Shown: positions 33,859 through 42,436, counted from the stretch's first letter. The stretch is DNA of 64,000 nucleotides from Amycolatopsis nigrescens CSC17Ta-90 (GCF_000384315.1 NZ_ARVW01000001.1:248001-312000), one strand, 5' to 3'. The notes: a model not told the origin generated them from the sequence alone. Translations and numbers: made by a program.

Positions 33859-34541
33859 TCCGCATCGGGAGCAGGCCCGAGCAGCCCCGATTGGGGCTTG
33901 CGGACCAGCAGTTGGCCCTGTTGGAACTGCCGCTCGTTTTCGTGCGGCTCGCGCTGCATCCGGGCGACCTCGACGAACCCGGCCTGGCGCAACAGTTCCA
34001 TCAGACTGTCCGGCGACCACCGATAGGCGAGCGTGACCTTGTGGTCGAATTCCTGCGGCAGCGGGTCGTCGCCGGCGAAGAATCCGAGCAGCAGGTGACC
34101 ACCCGGCGCCAGCACTCGCTGGAACTCGGTGAACACGGCCGGCAGCTGCCGCGGCGGTGTGTGGATGATGGAGTAGTGCGCGAGAATGCCGCCGAGGGCT
34201 CCGTCGGCGACGTCCAGCGCGGTCATCGAACCCTCGTCGAACCGCAGGTCCGGACGGGCTTGGCGGGCCAGTGCGACCATCTCGGCGGACAGGTCGATGC
34301 CGAAGGCGGTCAGCCCGAGCGCGTGCAGGTGTGCGGTCACATGCCCGGGACCACAGCCGATGTCCGCGACCGGTCCGGAGTCGTGGGCCTGCACGAGTTC
34401 GGCGAACGCGGCCAGCATCGCACGTTCCAGCGGCAAGATCTCAAGCACGTTGCTGAAAAGCTCGGCGTACAGGGAGGCAACGGCGTCGTAGGCAGCCCTG
34501 GTTTCGTGCAGGACGGAGGGTTCGGTCACGGCGGAAACCAT
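33852..34541 (-). CDS. Class I SAM-dependent methyltransferase
   Basis: 229 residues from ATG at 34541. Motif I VADIGCGPGHVTAHLHALG, acidic AFGIDLSAEMVALAR, motif III region LDVADGALGGILAHYSIIHT, and LAPGGHLLLGFFAGD are those of Methyltransf_11/25 proteins. HKVTLAYRWSPDSLMELLRQ is typical of the small-molecule group. Substrate unknown. No operon partner; it converges with the AbgT gene. The frame extends 225 bases upstream, but that part has no similarity that I can see. Confidence 0.8.
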   Translation of the reverse strand: MVSAVTEPSVLHETRAAYDAVASLYAELFSNVLEILPLERAMLAAFAELVQAHDSGPVADIGCGPGHVTAHLHALGLTAFGIDLSAEMVALARQARPDLRFDEGSMTALDVADGALGGILAHYSIIHTPPRQLPAVFTEFQRVLAPGGHLLLGFFAGDDPLPQEFDHKVTLAYRWSPDSLMELLRQAGFVEVARMQREPHENERQFQQGQLLVRKPQSGLLGPAPDADQ

Positions 34542-34806
34542 AGTCCACTGCCGAGGCCGGTCGCCGTGGTTTTCGCGCGAAACGTGGTCTCCGCGGACCC
34601 AGGCGGCGAGGTGGAGAGGTAGACGAGATGGTTCTGCGACCCGAGCAGGTGAGCAACTCCTCACCCGCGCCCCAGAAGTCACCAATTCCCCCAACCCCTC
34701 CGCGCACTCACCCGCCTCATGAGTCTGAACACCGGCCTGTCCCGCCAAGGAGCCCGCACGCTCCACTACCGATTCTGACCAACCAGCAACAGGCCGGTCC
34801 GCGTCG

Positions 34807-35331
34807 TCACGGTTCGGCGTGGTGCCGCTCGGCGAGCAGTTTCAGGTTGAGCAGCTGCCGTCGAGCCATGATCAGGTCGCCGACGGACAGCCCGCGCGCC
34901 ACCCAGCGGTTGGTTTGCATGACGAGTTTGAACAGCAGGCGCGTCGTGTCGTGGTCCTGTGCCACGAGGACGTAGGACATGAAGGCGCCCATGATGGTGC
35001 CGGTCAGCTGTTTCCCCGGGTCGACCGAGACGATCCGGCCCAGCCTGCGCCCGCCGGCGGCCGTGAACTTTTCACCGACGTGCGGCTCGGGAAGGTCTAC
35101 CAGCTCACGAGGTGAGCGACGACCCAGGTTGTCGATCCAGTCGTACGAGTAGGGCGCAAGCCGCACCTGGGCGACCCAGGGCCACACCGCTTCGGCAGGC
35201 GCCCGCACCTCCACGCCCCGCCATGCCTCCAGCGCGGGTGAGGTGACGAAGTCATCGCAGGGGTACGAGCGCATGATCTCGCTGTCGCTGACACCCCATC
35301 GGTCACCGATCATGCATCGATCTTCATCCAC
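34807..35331 (-). CDS. SRPBCC/START-like protein
   Basis: 174 residues from GTG, with a second plausible ATG at 35313 (MIGDRWG). GVEVRAPAEAVWPWVAQVRL at about 42–61 is the first strand and helix of the SRPBCC fold; YSYDWIDNLGRRSPRELVDL, GEKFTA and DTTRLLFKLVMQTN continue it. Proteins with this pattern are hydrophobic-ligand pockets of unknown role. It stands alone between the methyltransferase and a decaying region. I see no catalytic residues. Confidence 0.7.
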   Translation of the reverse strand: MDEDRCMIGDRWGVSDSEIMRSYPCDDFVTSPALEAWRGVEVRAPAEAVWPWVAQVRLAPYSYDWIDNLGRRSPRELVDLPEPHVGEKFTAAGGRRLGRIVSVDPGKQLTGTIMGAFMSYVLVAQDHDTTRLLFKLVMQTNRWVARGLSVGDLIMARRQLLNLKLLAERHHAEP

Positions 35332-35344
35332 GCCGGCCCGGTGT

Positions 35345-35707
35345 TCAAGCCAGCGGGGAGCATCTCAGATCGTGAATGTCCCGCTCTCCGGGATCAGCAC
35401 GGTGCCCGTGCGGCCGGCACTGGCCCAGTCCAACTCCAGGCGCCAACTCCGCAACCACCCGCGGCGATTCCGGTTCAAGGTCGATGCTGAAGTCGCGGAT
35501 CTCCATTGACCTATACATCACGTCAGTTGTTTTGGTGAAGTTGACCACCACTGGTCGAATCGCCAATAGTACGACCGCCTGAGCGCTACGGCCCTCAACA
35601 AGAACCATGATCCCGATATCGTGGGTGATCTTCGACCGCAGGCGCCCGAACGCGTCGATCGGCACCTCGTGTTGGGGTGCGGATTCCGAACTGGTGTAGA
35701 TGTTCAC
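35345..35707 (-). CDS. C-terminal half of a probable frameshifted protein; RHIM-like motif at its N-edge
   Basis: 120 residues from GTG, the only start available before an in-frame stop. The first residues read NIYTSSESAPQHEVPIDAF, and the codons just before the start, in the same frame (35737–35708), encode APQAGAIHGD. Joined, they give APQAGAIHGDVNIYT, a RHIM-like amyloid motif. The following ~70 residues (IGIMVLVEGRSAQAVVLLAI, VMYRSMEIRDFSIDLEPESP) look like a beta-rich domain I do not recognise. It overlaps the upstream frame by 113 bases, so one extra base near 35735–35741 probably split one gene. Confidence 0.5.
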   Translation of the reverse strand: MNIYTSSESAPQHEVPIDAFGRLRSKITHDIGIMVLVEGRSAQAVVLLAIRPVVVNFTKTTDVMYRSMEIRDFSIDLEPESPRVVAELAPGVGLGQCRPHGHRADPGERDIHDLRCSPLA

Positions 35708-36140
35708 ATCGCCGTGGATTGCCCCGGCCTGCGGTGCCGGCGTACAGGTCCCGCAGGTACGCCAGCCCGATCTTGTTGCGAAGGCTCTCCCGCCCCTCCT
35801 GCACCAGCTGGAGGATCAGGGCGGCAGGAGAGCTCGGACTGCTCGGGTAGCTCAGGTCAACGGACGTGGTCGCCACGGTTGCCCTCAGCACCACACCGCG
35901 ACGCTGGTCTCGCAACCAGCCCTGCACCGCCTCGGCCATGATCAGGACCTGGTCATCGGAACTCAGCACGACATCCAGCAGGAACCGCGCGTTTCCGAAC
36001 GGGCGGCTGAAGCCCGGCGGCTTCTCCCTGAGCACCCACGTGATGCCAACCAGCCCGTTGAAGCGCTGGCCCAGGTCTTCGAGCACGGTCCTGGCCAGGT
36101 CTGCCTCGCCGGGAGCGGTCAGCACGATCCGGATCTCCAC
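35595..36140 (-). CDS. N-terminal half of the frameshifted protein, EACC1-like
   Basis: 181 residues from GTG. Residues 1–~135 look real: MEIRIVLTAPGEADLARTVL, ARFLLDVVLSSDDQVLIMA, EAVQGWLRDQRRGVVLR, a beta–alpha pattern like the effector-associated constant component EACC1 that precedes variable effectors in actinobacterial conflict systems. After LRDLY the frame turns Arg/Pro-rich (GRGNPRRCEH...), as expected for out-of-frame translation, while sensible coding continues in the neighbouring frame. The EACC1 assignment is by pattern only and needs a profile search. Confidence 0.5.
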   Translation of the reverse strand: MEIRIVLTAPGEADLARTVLEDLGQRFNGLVGITWVLREKPPGFSRPFGNARFLLDVVLSSDDQVLIMAEAVQGWLRDQRRGVVLRATVATTSVDLSYPSSPSSPAALILQLVQEGRESLRNKIGLAYLRDLYAGTAGRGNPRRCEHLHQFGIRTPTRGADRRVRAPAVEDHPRYRDHGSC

Positions 36141-36173
36141 CAGATGATCACCGTCCTTCGAGTTCCTTGCGGA

Positions 36174-36440
36174 CTACCGGAACCTGGTCAGGGCGTCGGC
36201 CGAGGCGCTGCCGGGCTCCGGCTGGTAGACGATGATCACTAGGTCTTCGGCTCCGGCGACGGTGAGGGTCTGGCGGCGCAGGCTGAGGTGGCCGGCGTCT
36301 GGGTGGTTGAACCGCTTGATCTCGTCGCGGCGCAGCCCGGGCACTCGGCGCCGGCCGTAGCCCGCAAGCCCCGCCTCGCTCGGCCGCACGCGGGCCCGGC
36401 GCGCCTGGAGAAACTCTCCGAGAAGGTTGTCGCGTGTCAT
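36174..36440 (-). pseudogene. MmyB-type HTH regulator with internal deletion
   Basis: The ATG at 36440 begins LGEFLQARRARVRPSEAGLA followed by RRRVPGLRRDEI, the exact N-terminus of XRE/MmyB-like regulators. This is joined in frame, near 36317, to KRFNHPDAGHLSLRRQTLTV and VVYQPEPGSASADAL-like sequence, their exact C-terminus. About 200 residues, including most of the HTH and the MmyB ligand domain, are missing. The remaining 88-residue product should not bind DNA. It is a clean in-frame deletion relic. Confidence 0.8.
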
Positions 36441-36483
36441 CGCTTGTCGAGGGTATCCCTGCCAGGGTGCTGGCTGGCGGTTC

Positions 36484-36705
36484 ACCGCGTACGAGCCGAT
36501 CCGGCAGGCCCGCCGGGCCGGCGCCACCGCCCGCACACCGCGCGACCCGTCGGTCACCGCGGAGGCCATCCTCAAGCTGGTCGACCTGCCCGAACCGCCA
36601 CTGCGGCTGTTCCTCGGCAGCTACTCGTACCCGATCGCCGAGAAGGTCTACCAGCAGCGGCTCGCCACCTGGCAACAATGGCGCGAGCTGTCCGAGACGG
36701 CGTGA
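36484..36705 (+). pseudogene. C-terminal remnant of a short-chain dehydrogenase (SDR)
   Basis: Residues TAYEPIRQARRAGATART, DPSVTAEAILKLVDLPEPPL and RLFLGSYSYPIAEKVYQQRL match the last ~70 residues of classical SDRs of the type usually divergent from MmyB regulators. The Rossmann GxxxGxG and YxxxK parts are absent, and no proper start precedes it. The regulator relic directly abuts it, so both genes lost their facing or internal segments in this 0.5-kb stretch. Confidence 0.75.
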
Positions 36706-36730
36706 CCCATCCGACCGCATCCGGGCGTCC

Positions 36731-37513
36731 TCAGACCAGGATGGTGGCCGCGGCGTCGAAGAGGATGTTCAGTGCGGTGAGGGCGTCCTGGTGGCCGAGT
36801 CCCTCCGGCCGCCAGGTCTCCCCGGCCAGCGAGTCCATCACAGCGAACGCGGTGGCGAACGCCACGCCTCGATGCAGTGCCACAGCTGCCAGGGAGGCAG
36901 CCTCCATCTCCACCGTGAGCACACCTTCGGCGCGATAGTGCAGCACCTCTTCCCGGGTCTCCCGGTAAGGAGCATCCGTGGTCCACGTTCTGCCCACCAC
37001 AACGTGCTCGGCACGCTCTTCGACGGCCTCCAGCAACCGTGCGGTCAACTCCTCGTTCGGGTAGACATAGCGCTCGCCTGGCGGCAGGTAGTGGTAGGAG
37101 ACGCCCTCGTCTCGCACGGCGCCGTTGCAGACCACGAGGTCGCCGATGCCCTGCGCGGGATGCAAACCACCTGCTCCACCGATGCTGACGGCCCGTCGCA
37201 CACCGGCACCGATGAGCTCTTCCATGGTGGTGGCCGCCGCCGGTCCACCAATGCCGAACCCACCGACGACGGCGACTGCGCCACCGGGTACCTGCACCTC
37301 GTGCACCTTTATGGACCTGCGGCTGACACGGCGCTCTCTTACCTCGTGGCGATCCACAACCTGCCGCAACAACCTCGGGCTGTAGACGAACACGGCCCCT
37401 TCAGGAATCGGACGTCCGCCCGGAGTCGCCCCCTTCCACACGTGGCCGAGGTAGTCTCTCGGCTGGAACAGCGCGGTCAGCTCGTGCTTTCCGGGAAAGT
37501 TCGGTATCGGCAT
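36731..37513 (-). CDS. Nucleoside phosphorylase family protein
   Basis: 260 residues. Phosphorylase fold signatures: VAVVGGFGIGGPAAATTMEE (phosphate-binding GxGxxS-like site), GVRRAVSIGGAGGLHPAQGI, and VLTVEMEAASLAAVALHRGV, the MExxA motif that contacts the ribose of uridine/purine phosphorylases. So it should cleave a nucleoside with phosphate; the base preference is not clear. RRVSRRSIKVHEV-type N-terminal residues are unusual. It is transcribed alone toward the SDR relic. Confidence 0.8.
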   Translation of the reverse strand: MPIPNFPGKHELTALFQPRDYLGHVWKGATPGGRPIPEGAVFVYSPRLLRQVVDRHEVRERRVSRRSIKVHEVQVPGGAVAVVGGFGIGGPAAATTMEELIGAGVRRAVSIGGAGGLHPAQGIGDLVVCNGAVRDEGVSYHYLPPGERYVYPNEELTARLLEAVEERAEHVVVGRTWTTDAPYRETREEVLHYRAEGVLTVEMEAASLAAVALHRGVAFATAFAVMDSLAGETWRPEGLGHQDALTALNILFDAAATILV

Positions 37514-37619
37514 CCACCCAGTCTCCTGACCTTCAGCTGGATCTGTTGAAGGTTCCGATCAAACCGGCGTTGCAGCGTCGGCTGGGAAGGAGCGTGCTCT
37601 GTCCCGAACAGGACGCCGC

Positions 37620-38078
37620 GTGAGCGTCATCGCCCTGCGGCCGGCCGTGCCCGCCGACAGCGAGTTCTGCTTCGAGCTGCACAAGGCCGCCATGGGCGAC
37701 TACGTCACCGCGACCTGGGGGTGGGACGAGCATGCCCAGCGGGACTATCACACCCGCGGGTTCGACCCGGACCACTGGCAGATCATCACCGCCGACGGTG
37801 CTGATGTCGGCATGCTCAACGTCGAGTACCGCGCCACCGAGATCTACCTCGCCCGCATCGAGATCCATCCCGACCATCAAGGGCGCGGCATCGGCACCCA
37901 CCTCATCACCGCGCTGCTGAGCGAGGCCGACCAGCGACGCGGTGACCTGGTCCTGGACGTCCTCGCGGTCAACCGCCGCGCATACGCCCTCTACCAGCGA
38001 CTCGGCCTGCAAGAAATAGCACGGCACGGCGACGGCAACATCAAGATCACGATGCGCTACCCCCGGCCGCCCAGGTAG
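37620..38078 (+). CDS. GNAT N-acetyltransferase
   Basis: 152 residues from GTG. Acetyl-CoA pyrophosphate loop HPDHQGRGIGTHLITALLSE at about residues 84–103 is canonical (Q/RxxGxG/A). N-terminal LRPAVPADSEFCFELHKAAM and the C-terminal LVLDVLAVNRRAYALYQRLG complete the fold. Small-molecule or protein N-acetylation is expected; substrate not evident. A GTG immediately follows GGACGCCGC, so the ribosome site is weak and a slightly different start is possible. Confidence 0.85.
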   Translation: MSVIALRPAVPADSEFCFELHKAAMGDYVTATWGWDEHAQRDYHTRGFDPDHWQIITADGADVGMLNVEYRATEIYLARIEIHPDHQGRGIGTHLITALLSEADQRRGDLVLDVLAVNRRAYALYQRLGLQEIARHGDGNIKITMRYPRPPR

Positions 38079-38122
38079 CCACCACACCCCACGCAAACCG
38101 TCCTGGACAGGCCGTTCGTCAC

Positions 38123-38572
38123 CTAGGTCTTGCTCAACCGCAACACACCCCGGTCACCCTCGACGGCAACCGGCAGAATCGTCTGGTTGTTGAACTGATG
38201 AGCGTCGCCGAGTTCACTGGTCGCGCTCAAGCCCCCCATCGTGATGCTGATCTTGCCGTCTTCGATGGTGATCCCGATCGGCCCGAGCCCGCTCACGTTC
38301 GGGACCGAGTCGCCGGTCTTGACAAAGACCTCGCACGTGCCGTCCCCGCACGCCTTGAGCTTGTTGCCATCAGCGGCGGTGAACGGAGCGCTTGTCGTAG
38401 CAGGCGTTGTCGAAGTGCTCGTGACGGGTGAGGATGTCGTGGTGGTCGGCGTCATCGAAGACGGAGACGGCACCGGAACCGCGGCGGGTGGTTCGGACTC
38501 CGCGCCACAAGCCGCTGTCAGCGGAAGAATCGTCAGCGCGGCGAGCGTCAGCCGTGCGGCTACCGGAAACAT
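38123..38572 (-). CDS. Predicted lipoprotein with Thr/Ser/Pro linker
   Basis: 149 residues. Lipobox LTAACGAE near residue 22 marks a lipid-anchored protein. Residues 28–65 are a Thr/Ser/Pro-rich, probably glycosylated spacer. The C-terminal domain has KACGDGTCEVFVKTGDSVPN and PIGITIEDGKISITMGGLSA, a small beta domain with a C..G.C pair that may form a disulfide. This C-terminal pattern is common in Pseudonocardiaceae lipoproteins; I know of no assigned function. Confidence 0.65.
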   Translation of the reverse strand: MFPVAARLTLAALTILPLTAACGAESEPPAAVPVPSPSSMTPTTTTSSPVTSTSTTPATTSAPFTAADGNKLKACGDGTCEVFVKTGDSVPNVSGLGPIGITIEDGKISITMGGLSATSELGDAHQFNNQTILPVAVEGDRGVLRLSKT

Positions 38573-38642
38573 GTGCTCAAGCTAGACCGGCCCCTCGGTC
38601 GCGCGGCGGCGCTAGCAGCTAGCGGCCACGCGGCACGGCCGC

Positions 38643-39749
38643 TTACGACCAGAACTTCACTTCGGGGTTGGCCGGGGTCGGGCCGTCGAGCAGCGGCTGG
38701 TCATGTCCTCGCAGGTGCTCGTCGAAGAACGCGGAGACATAAGCCCTGGTCAGCTCCATGCCGCGGGCGCCGCCCAGCAGCCCGGGCTGGGTGAGGCCGA
38801 GTTGTTCCCCCAAGACGCCGACGTCGGTGAAGGACGCGTGCCCGGCCCGCGCGACGCTGATCCAGCGCTTCGGACCGGTGAGGTTCGGCCAGCTGAGGGC
38901 CCAGGTCGTGTCCGGGCCGGCCGGGGTGTACTCGCTTTCCCGGCCCAGCAGCAGGAACGGCCGGTCGATGCCGGGCGCGGGGATCGGCGACCACAGCCTG
39001 CCGTCCATGTCCACGCCCGCCCGGATCCGCCGGTCGGTCACCATGGCCGTCGGTGTGCTGTAGCCGCCGATGGAATGCCCTGCCATCCCGATCCGCGTCC
39101 GGTCGATCATCCAGGAGCCCGACCACGGCGAGGACGGCCCGGTCAGCCGGTTGAGGACGAAGGAGACGTCGGCGGCGCGGACCGGCGGGATCAACGTGGA
39201 ATCGGAACCGCAGGCGGCGCATTCGGTGACCCGCCCGTCCGGAAACGCGGTGCCGTGGGATTCGTAGTTGTGCCCGATCACCGCTACCAGAAAACCCTGG
39301 CCGGCCAGCTCTTCCGCCAGCCCGGTGAGCGTGCTGCGCGGTTTGCCGAATCCGGGCGACAAGACGACCAGTGCGCGCTTGCCGGGCAGGGCCGGGGCGT
39401 CGACACGAGCGCTGGTCCGGACCTCGGCGATCCGCTCGGGGGCGACGTCGGGAACCCCCGATTCCGTCAAGAATGCCTTGGCTTCGGCCAGGCTCAGGTA
39501 CGGCCGCTGGGGGCCGACCGGGAACAGGGCCGGGTAGAACATCGACACCATCAGCTCACGCGGCCCGGTCGGCACCCAGGGATCCTGACGCGACGCGTCG
39601 ACAAGGTGCAGGTCGCTGGAGCCGACGAAGTGCGAGCCGGTCGGAGGCGGCAGGGTCAGCCGCTGCGTCGCCCCAGCCGGGCTCGCCAGGCTCAAGGCGG
39701 CGGCCGAGGCGAGTACGGTGGCGAGGGCCGCCTTGGGAAGCCTTCTCAT
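38643..39749 (-). CDS. Secreted alpha/beta-hydrolase (PAF-acetylhydrolase/lipase-like)
   Basis: 368 residues from the ATG at 39749 (GGAACGGAG upstream). Signal peptide with ASPAGA cleavage region. The catalytic serine is in GMAGHSIGGYST; an oxyanion block is VVLSPGFGKPRSTLT; the acidic residue is probably in GVDMDGRL, and the His in RAGHASFTDVG. The pattern resembles PAF-acetylhydrolase-like and lipase-type esterases of Actinobacteria. An internal CAACGSDS could form a disulfide in the secreted product. Divergent from a two-component operon. Confidence 0.8.
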   Translation of the reverse strand: MRRLPKAALATVLASAAALSLASPAGATQRLTLPPPTGSHFVGSSDLHLVDASRQDPWVPTGPRELMVSMFYPALFPVGPQRPYLSLAEAKAFLTESGVPDVAPERIAEVRTSARVDAPALPGKRALVVLSPGFGKPRSTLTGLAEELAGQGFLVAVIGHNYESHGTAFPDGRVTECAACGSDSTLIPPVRAADVSFVLNRLTGPSSPWSGSWMIDRTRIGMAGHSIGGYSTPTAMVTDRRIRAGVDMDGRLWSPIPAPGIDRPFLLLGRESEYTPAGPDTTWALSWPNLTGPKRWISVARAGHASFTDVGVLGEQLGLTQPGLLGGARGMELTRAYVSAFFDEHLRGHDQPLLDGPTPANPEVKFWS

Positions 39750-39921
39750 GGGGACTCCGTTCCTGTCCGGGAATTTACGCCGCCAAGTCTGTGCCGTGGC
39801 GACATCTTCGCGCATCGGCCGGGGAGCACGTCCTGCCCCTGGGTTGCTCTGCCGCAGGTCGTACTCCGGTGTCTGCCTCGAGGCAGATCCGGTGCGGGCG
39901 CTTCCGGGCTACGCTCGGCTG

Positions 39922-41124
39922 GTGTTGGCCTTGTTCAGGCGTTCCCCGTTGGCAGCGGACATCGGGCTCGCCGTGCTCATCGGACTATCCACTGTGGTCA
40001 CCGCCGTCGATGACGAGGGCTTCTCCTGGTGGGTCATGAGCATCACCGGTCTGGCGTCACTCCTGGTGCGACATCGCCTGCCCGTAGTCACTTTCGCGGC
40101 CGGAATGCTGGTCGCGTTCCTGCACCTGGTGATGGGCAACGACCTTCGCCCGGTCGACGTCGTCGCGTTGATCGGCCTGTTCTCCGTCACGGCGTGGGGG
40201 CCGCGACGGTTTTCCCTTGCCTTGCTGGCGTCGGGTCTGCTCGCCGCCGGGACGTGGTCGTACTACGCGGCCGAGGCCAACTCGCACTCGGTCGGCCCGG
40301 CCCCGGTGCCGTCGGTGATCATCATCGATCCGTTCAGCCCGCCCGAGGACGTCGGCCGCGACCAGGTCCAGGACTGGGGCGGTTTCCCCGCGCTGGGGTT
40401 GTCCCTCGCGGTAGCGTGGTTGGCCGGGCTCAACACGCGGCAGCGCCGGATCCGGCTGGCCGTGCTCGAACAACGCAACGCGGACCTCGAACACGAGCGG
40501 GACATCCAGGCCGCGCTGGCGGTGGCCGCCGAACGCGGGCGGATCAGCCGCGAACTCCACGACGTCGTCGCACACGCGCTTTCGGTCGTGGTGCTGCAGG
40601 CCCAAGGCGCGCAGGCCGAACTGGACCGGCGGCCCGAACGGTCGAGGGAGGCGCTGGGCGCGATCGTGGAGACCGGGCGCACCGCGCTGAGCGAAATCCG
40701 GCGGCTGCTCGGCTCGCTCGGCCAGGACGCGCCGGACTGGGAACCGCGGCCGGGCGCGGAACGCCTGCCGCGGCTGGTCGCCGACGTGCGAGCGGCGGGT
40801 ACGCCCGTCGAGTTCCACGTCGAAGGCGAACCTCGGCCACTTCCGGCCACTGTGGACCTCGCGGCCTACCGCATCGTCCAGGAAGCACTGACGAACGTGC
40901 TCAAACACGCCGGCCGCGACGCTTCGGCGGCTATCGTGATGCGTTATGCGCCGGAGGCATTGGAGGTCGAGGTGACCGACGACGGCGTCGCGGCGAAGCC
41001 TCCGTCCGAAACCGGGAATGGGCTCGAGGGAATGCGAGAACGAGTGCACGTGCTGGGCGGCACCTTCGAAGCGGGTCCGCGCGAGGAACGCGGCTTCGCC
41101 GTGCGCGCGACCCTGCCGTCATGA
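39922..41124 (+). CDS. NarL-type sensor histidine kinase
   Basis: 400 residues from GTG at 39922; the upstream 204 open bases overlap the divergent hydrolase start and are unlikely to be coding. About four to five membrane spans, then HisKA_3: RGRISRELHDVVAHALSVVV (phospho-His). ATPase: VQEALTNVLKHAG (N-box), VTDDGVAA (G1), GLEGMRERVHVLGG (G2), GFAVRATLP. All boxes intact. No periplasmic domain of size, so it may sense within the membrane. Overlaps its regulator by 4 bases. Confidence 0.85.
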   Translation: MLALFRRSPLAADIGLAVLIGLSTVVTAVDDEGFSWWVMSITGLASLLVRHRLPVVTFAAGMLVAFLHLVMGNDLRPVDVVALIGLFSVTAWGPRRFSLALLASGLLAAGTWSYYAAEANSHSVGPAPVPSVIIIDPFSPPEDVGRDQVQDWGGFPALGLSLAVAWLAGLNTRQRRIRLAVLEQRNADLEHERDIQAALAVAAERGRISRELHDVVAHALSVVVLQAQGAQAELDRRPERSREALGAIVETGRTALSEIRRLLGSLGQDAPDWEPRPGAERLPRLVADVRAAGTPVEFHVEGEPRPLPATVDLAAYRIVQEALTNVLKHAGRDASAAIVMRYAPEALEVEVTDDGVAAKPPSETGNGLEGMRERVHVLGGTFEAGPREERGFAVRATLPS

Positions 41125-41777
41125 CGATCCAGGTGGTGATCGCCGACGACCAGGCACTGGTGCGCACCGGCCTGCGGATGATCCTGGACAACGCGCCGGA
41201 CATCGAGGTCGTCGGCGAAGCGGGAAACGGGCTGGAGGCGGTCGACCTGGTCGCGAGTACTGACCCCGACGTCGTCCTGATGGACATCCGGATGCCCGAA
41301 ATGGACGGCGTCCAGGCCACCACCGCGATCGCCGCCGCGCACCGCGCACGCGTCCTCGTCCTGACCACCTTCGACCTCGACGAGTACGTCTACGCCGCAC
41401 TTCGAGCTGGCGCCAGCGGCTTCCTGCTCAAAGACGCGCTCGCCCCGGACCTGCTCTCCGCCGTCCGCGTCGTCGCAGCCGGCGAAGCCACCCTCGCCCC
41501 CACCGTCACCCGCCGTCTCCTCGACCGCGTCGTCACCGGCCTTCCCGCACCGGCACCCGACGACAAGCTCGCGCTCCTCACCGGCCGCGAACGCGAAGTC
41601 CTGCACCAACTCGCCCGCGGGCTCTCCAACGCGGAGATCGCCGAACTCCTGTTCCTGTCCCCCGGCACGGTGAAGACGCACGTCGGCCGCATCCTCACGA
41701 AACTCGACCTCCGCGACCGGGTCCAAGCCGTAGTCTTCGCCTACGAATCCGGCATCACCGGCCCGCCGCGCAGGTAG
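41121..41777 (+). CDS. NarL/LuxR-type response regulator
   Basis: 218 residues. Receiver: VVIADDQALVRTGLR, VVLMDIRMPEMDGVQ (phospho-Asp), LTTFD (Thr), FLLKDA (Lys). HTH: LTGREREVLHQLARGLSNAE, LFLSPGTVKTHVGRILTKLD. It forms an overlapping pair with the kinase. It is followed on the other strand by the two I36 inhibitor genes, whose regulation cannot be inferred from sequence. Confidence 0.9.
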   Translation: MTIQVVIADDQALVRTGLRMILDNAPDIEVVGEAGNGLEAVDLVASTDPDVVLMDIRMPEMDGVQATTAIAAAHRARVLVLTTFDLDEYVYAALRAGASGFLLKDALAPDLLSAVRVVAAGEATLAPTVTRRLLDRVVTGLPAPAPDDKLALLTGREREVLHQLARGLSNAEIAELLFLSPGTVKTHVGRILTKLDLRDRVQAVVFAYESGITGPPRR

Positions 41778-41795
41778 CCGTCGACGGGGCGCACC

Positions 41796-41849
41796 GGCCG
41801 GAGTTCGATCAGTTCGTCCGGCTAGCAGCCCGAACTCGACAGCGCCGAA
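41796..41849. repeat. 54-bp direct repeat, copy 1 (3' end of first I36 gene)
   Basis: Identical to 42437–42490 except two positions (TT.. versus CT/CC changes in AGTTCGTCCGG). It spans the last codons, stop and 3' flank, and holds an inverted pair GAGTTCG/CGAACTC that could act as a terminator. It is a by-product of tandem gene duplication. Confidence 0.8.
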
Positions 41850-42319
41850 CCCCAGTCATTCCAGCTGTCGTCGATGTAGGCACTCCCCGTTCTCGGCGGC
41901 ATGTTGATTGTCGGGGAGCCCGGTCGCGGGTCCGAATCGACGCAGTAGAAGATGTCGGTGTTGTTCCGCCAGGAGGACATCTCGTCGTCGAATCCCGGAC
42001 CCCCGTTGTTGCAGGGGACTCCGGCCGGACACGGGATCAACCCGAAGTCGGGATGGTAGTTCCCGGCAGGCCAGCGGACCTGCATCTCCCGCCATGCCGA
42101 CTCGGTGTAGAGACAGATCCATCCACTGGGACAGGGAATGCCCTCCGGTGCGGTGGTTATGCAGTACGCCGTCGGTCCCGAGCCGTGACACGTCGTCGAC
42201 GCCGACGAGGCCATGGTGGCCTCGGTCAACGAGGACTCGTCGACTGACGCGGTCGCCGGTGTCGCCCCCATCGTGAACGCGAGCGCGGTGGCGGCCAAGA
42301 AGATCTTGAAGGCTCGCAT
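41822..42319 (-). CDS. Peptidase inhibitor I36-like secreted protein, copy A
   Basis: 165 residues; GAAAGGGGG precedes ATG. Signal peptide MRAFKIFLAATALAFTMGAT with TASA cleavage. Mature part has six or more Cys: CPSGWICLYTESAW and MSSWRNNTD.FYC are the beta/gamma-crystallin-type I36 motif of Streptomyces metalloproteinase inhibitors (WICLY...G......SSW.N). Inhibition of extracellular proteases is the family role; here inferred. Compared with copy B it has an extra ~13 residues with CPAGVPCNN, adding a Cys pair. Tandem duplicate of the next gene. Confidence 0.8.
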   Translation of the reverse strand: MRAFKIFLAATALAFTMGATPATASVDESSLTEATMASSASTTCHGSGPTAYCITTAPEGIPCPSGWICLYTESAWREMQVRWPAGNYHPDFGLIPCPAGVPCNNGGPGFDDEMSSWRNNTDIFYCVDSDPRPGSPTINMPPRTGSAYIDDSWNDWGSALSSSGC

Positions 42320-42436
42320 AGATACCCCCTTTCACGGACTCGATGCACTTTCCATGTCGACCTCGTTTTACTGCCTAGAATTGACCATCAGGCCGCGCGG
42401 GGCTCCCCGGTCATGACAGACCAACCGGGGAGCACT

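Noticed and set aside
31542..34622. 1026-residue plus-strand frame across the lyase, AbgT and methyltransferase genes
   Set aside because: Spans three real genes in other frames; Arg/Pro-rich throughout, typical of frame shadows in GC-rich DNA.
34542..34806. Possible small gene between the methyltransferase and SRPBCC genes
   Set aside because: Open frames exist on both strands but have no ribosome site, no similarity and poor codon bias.
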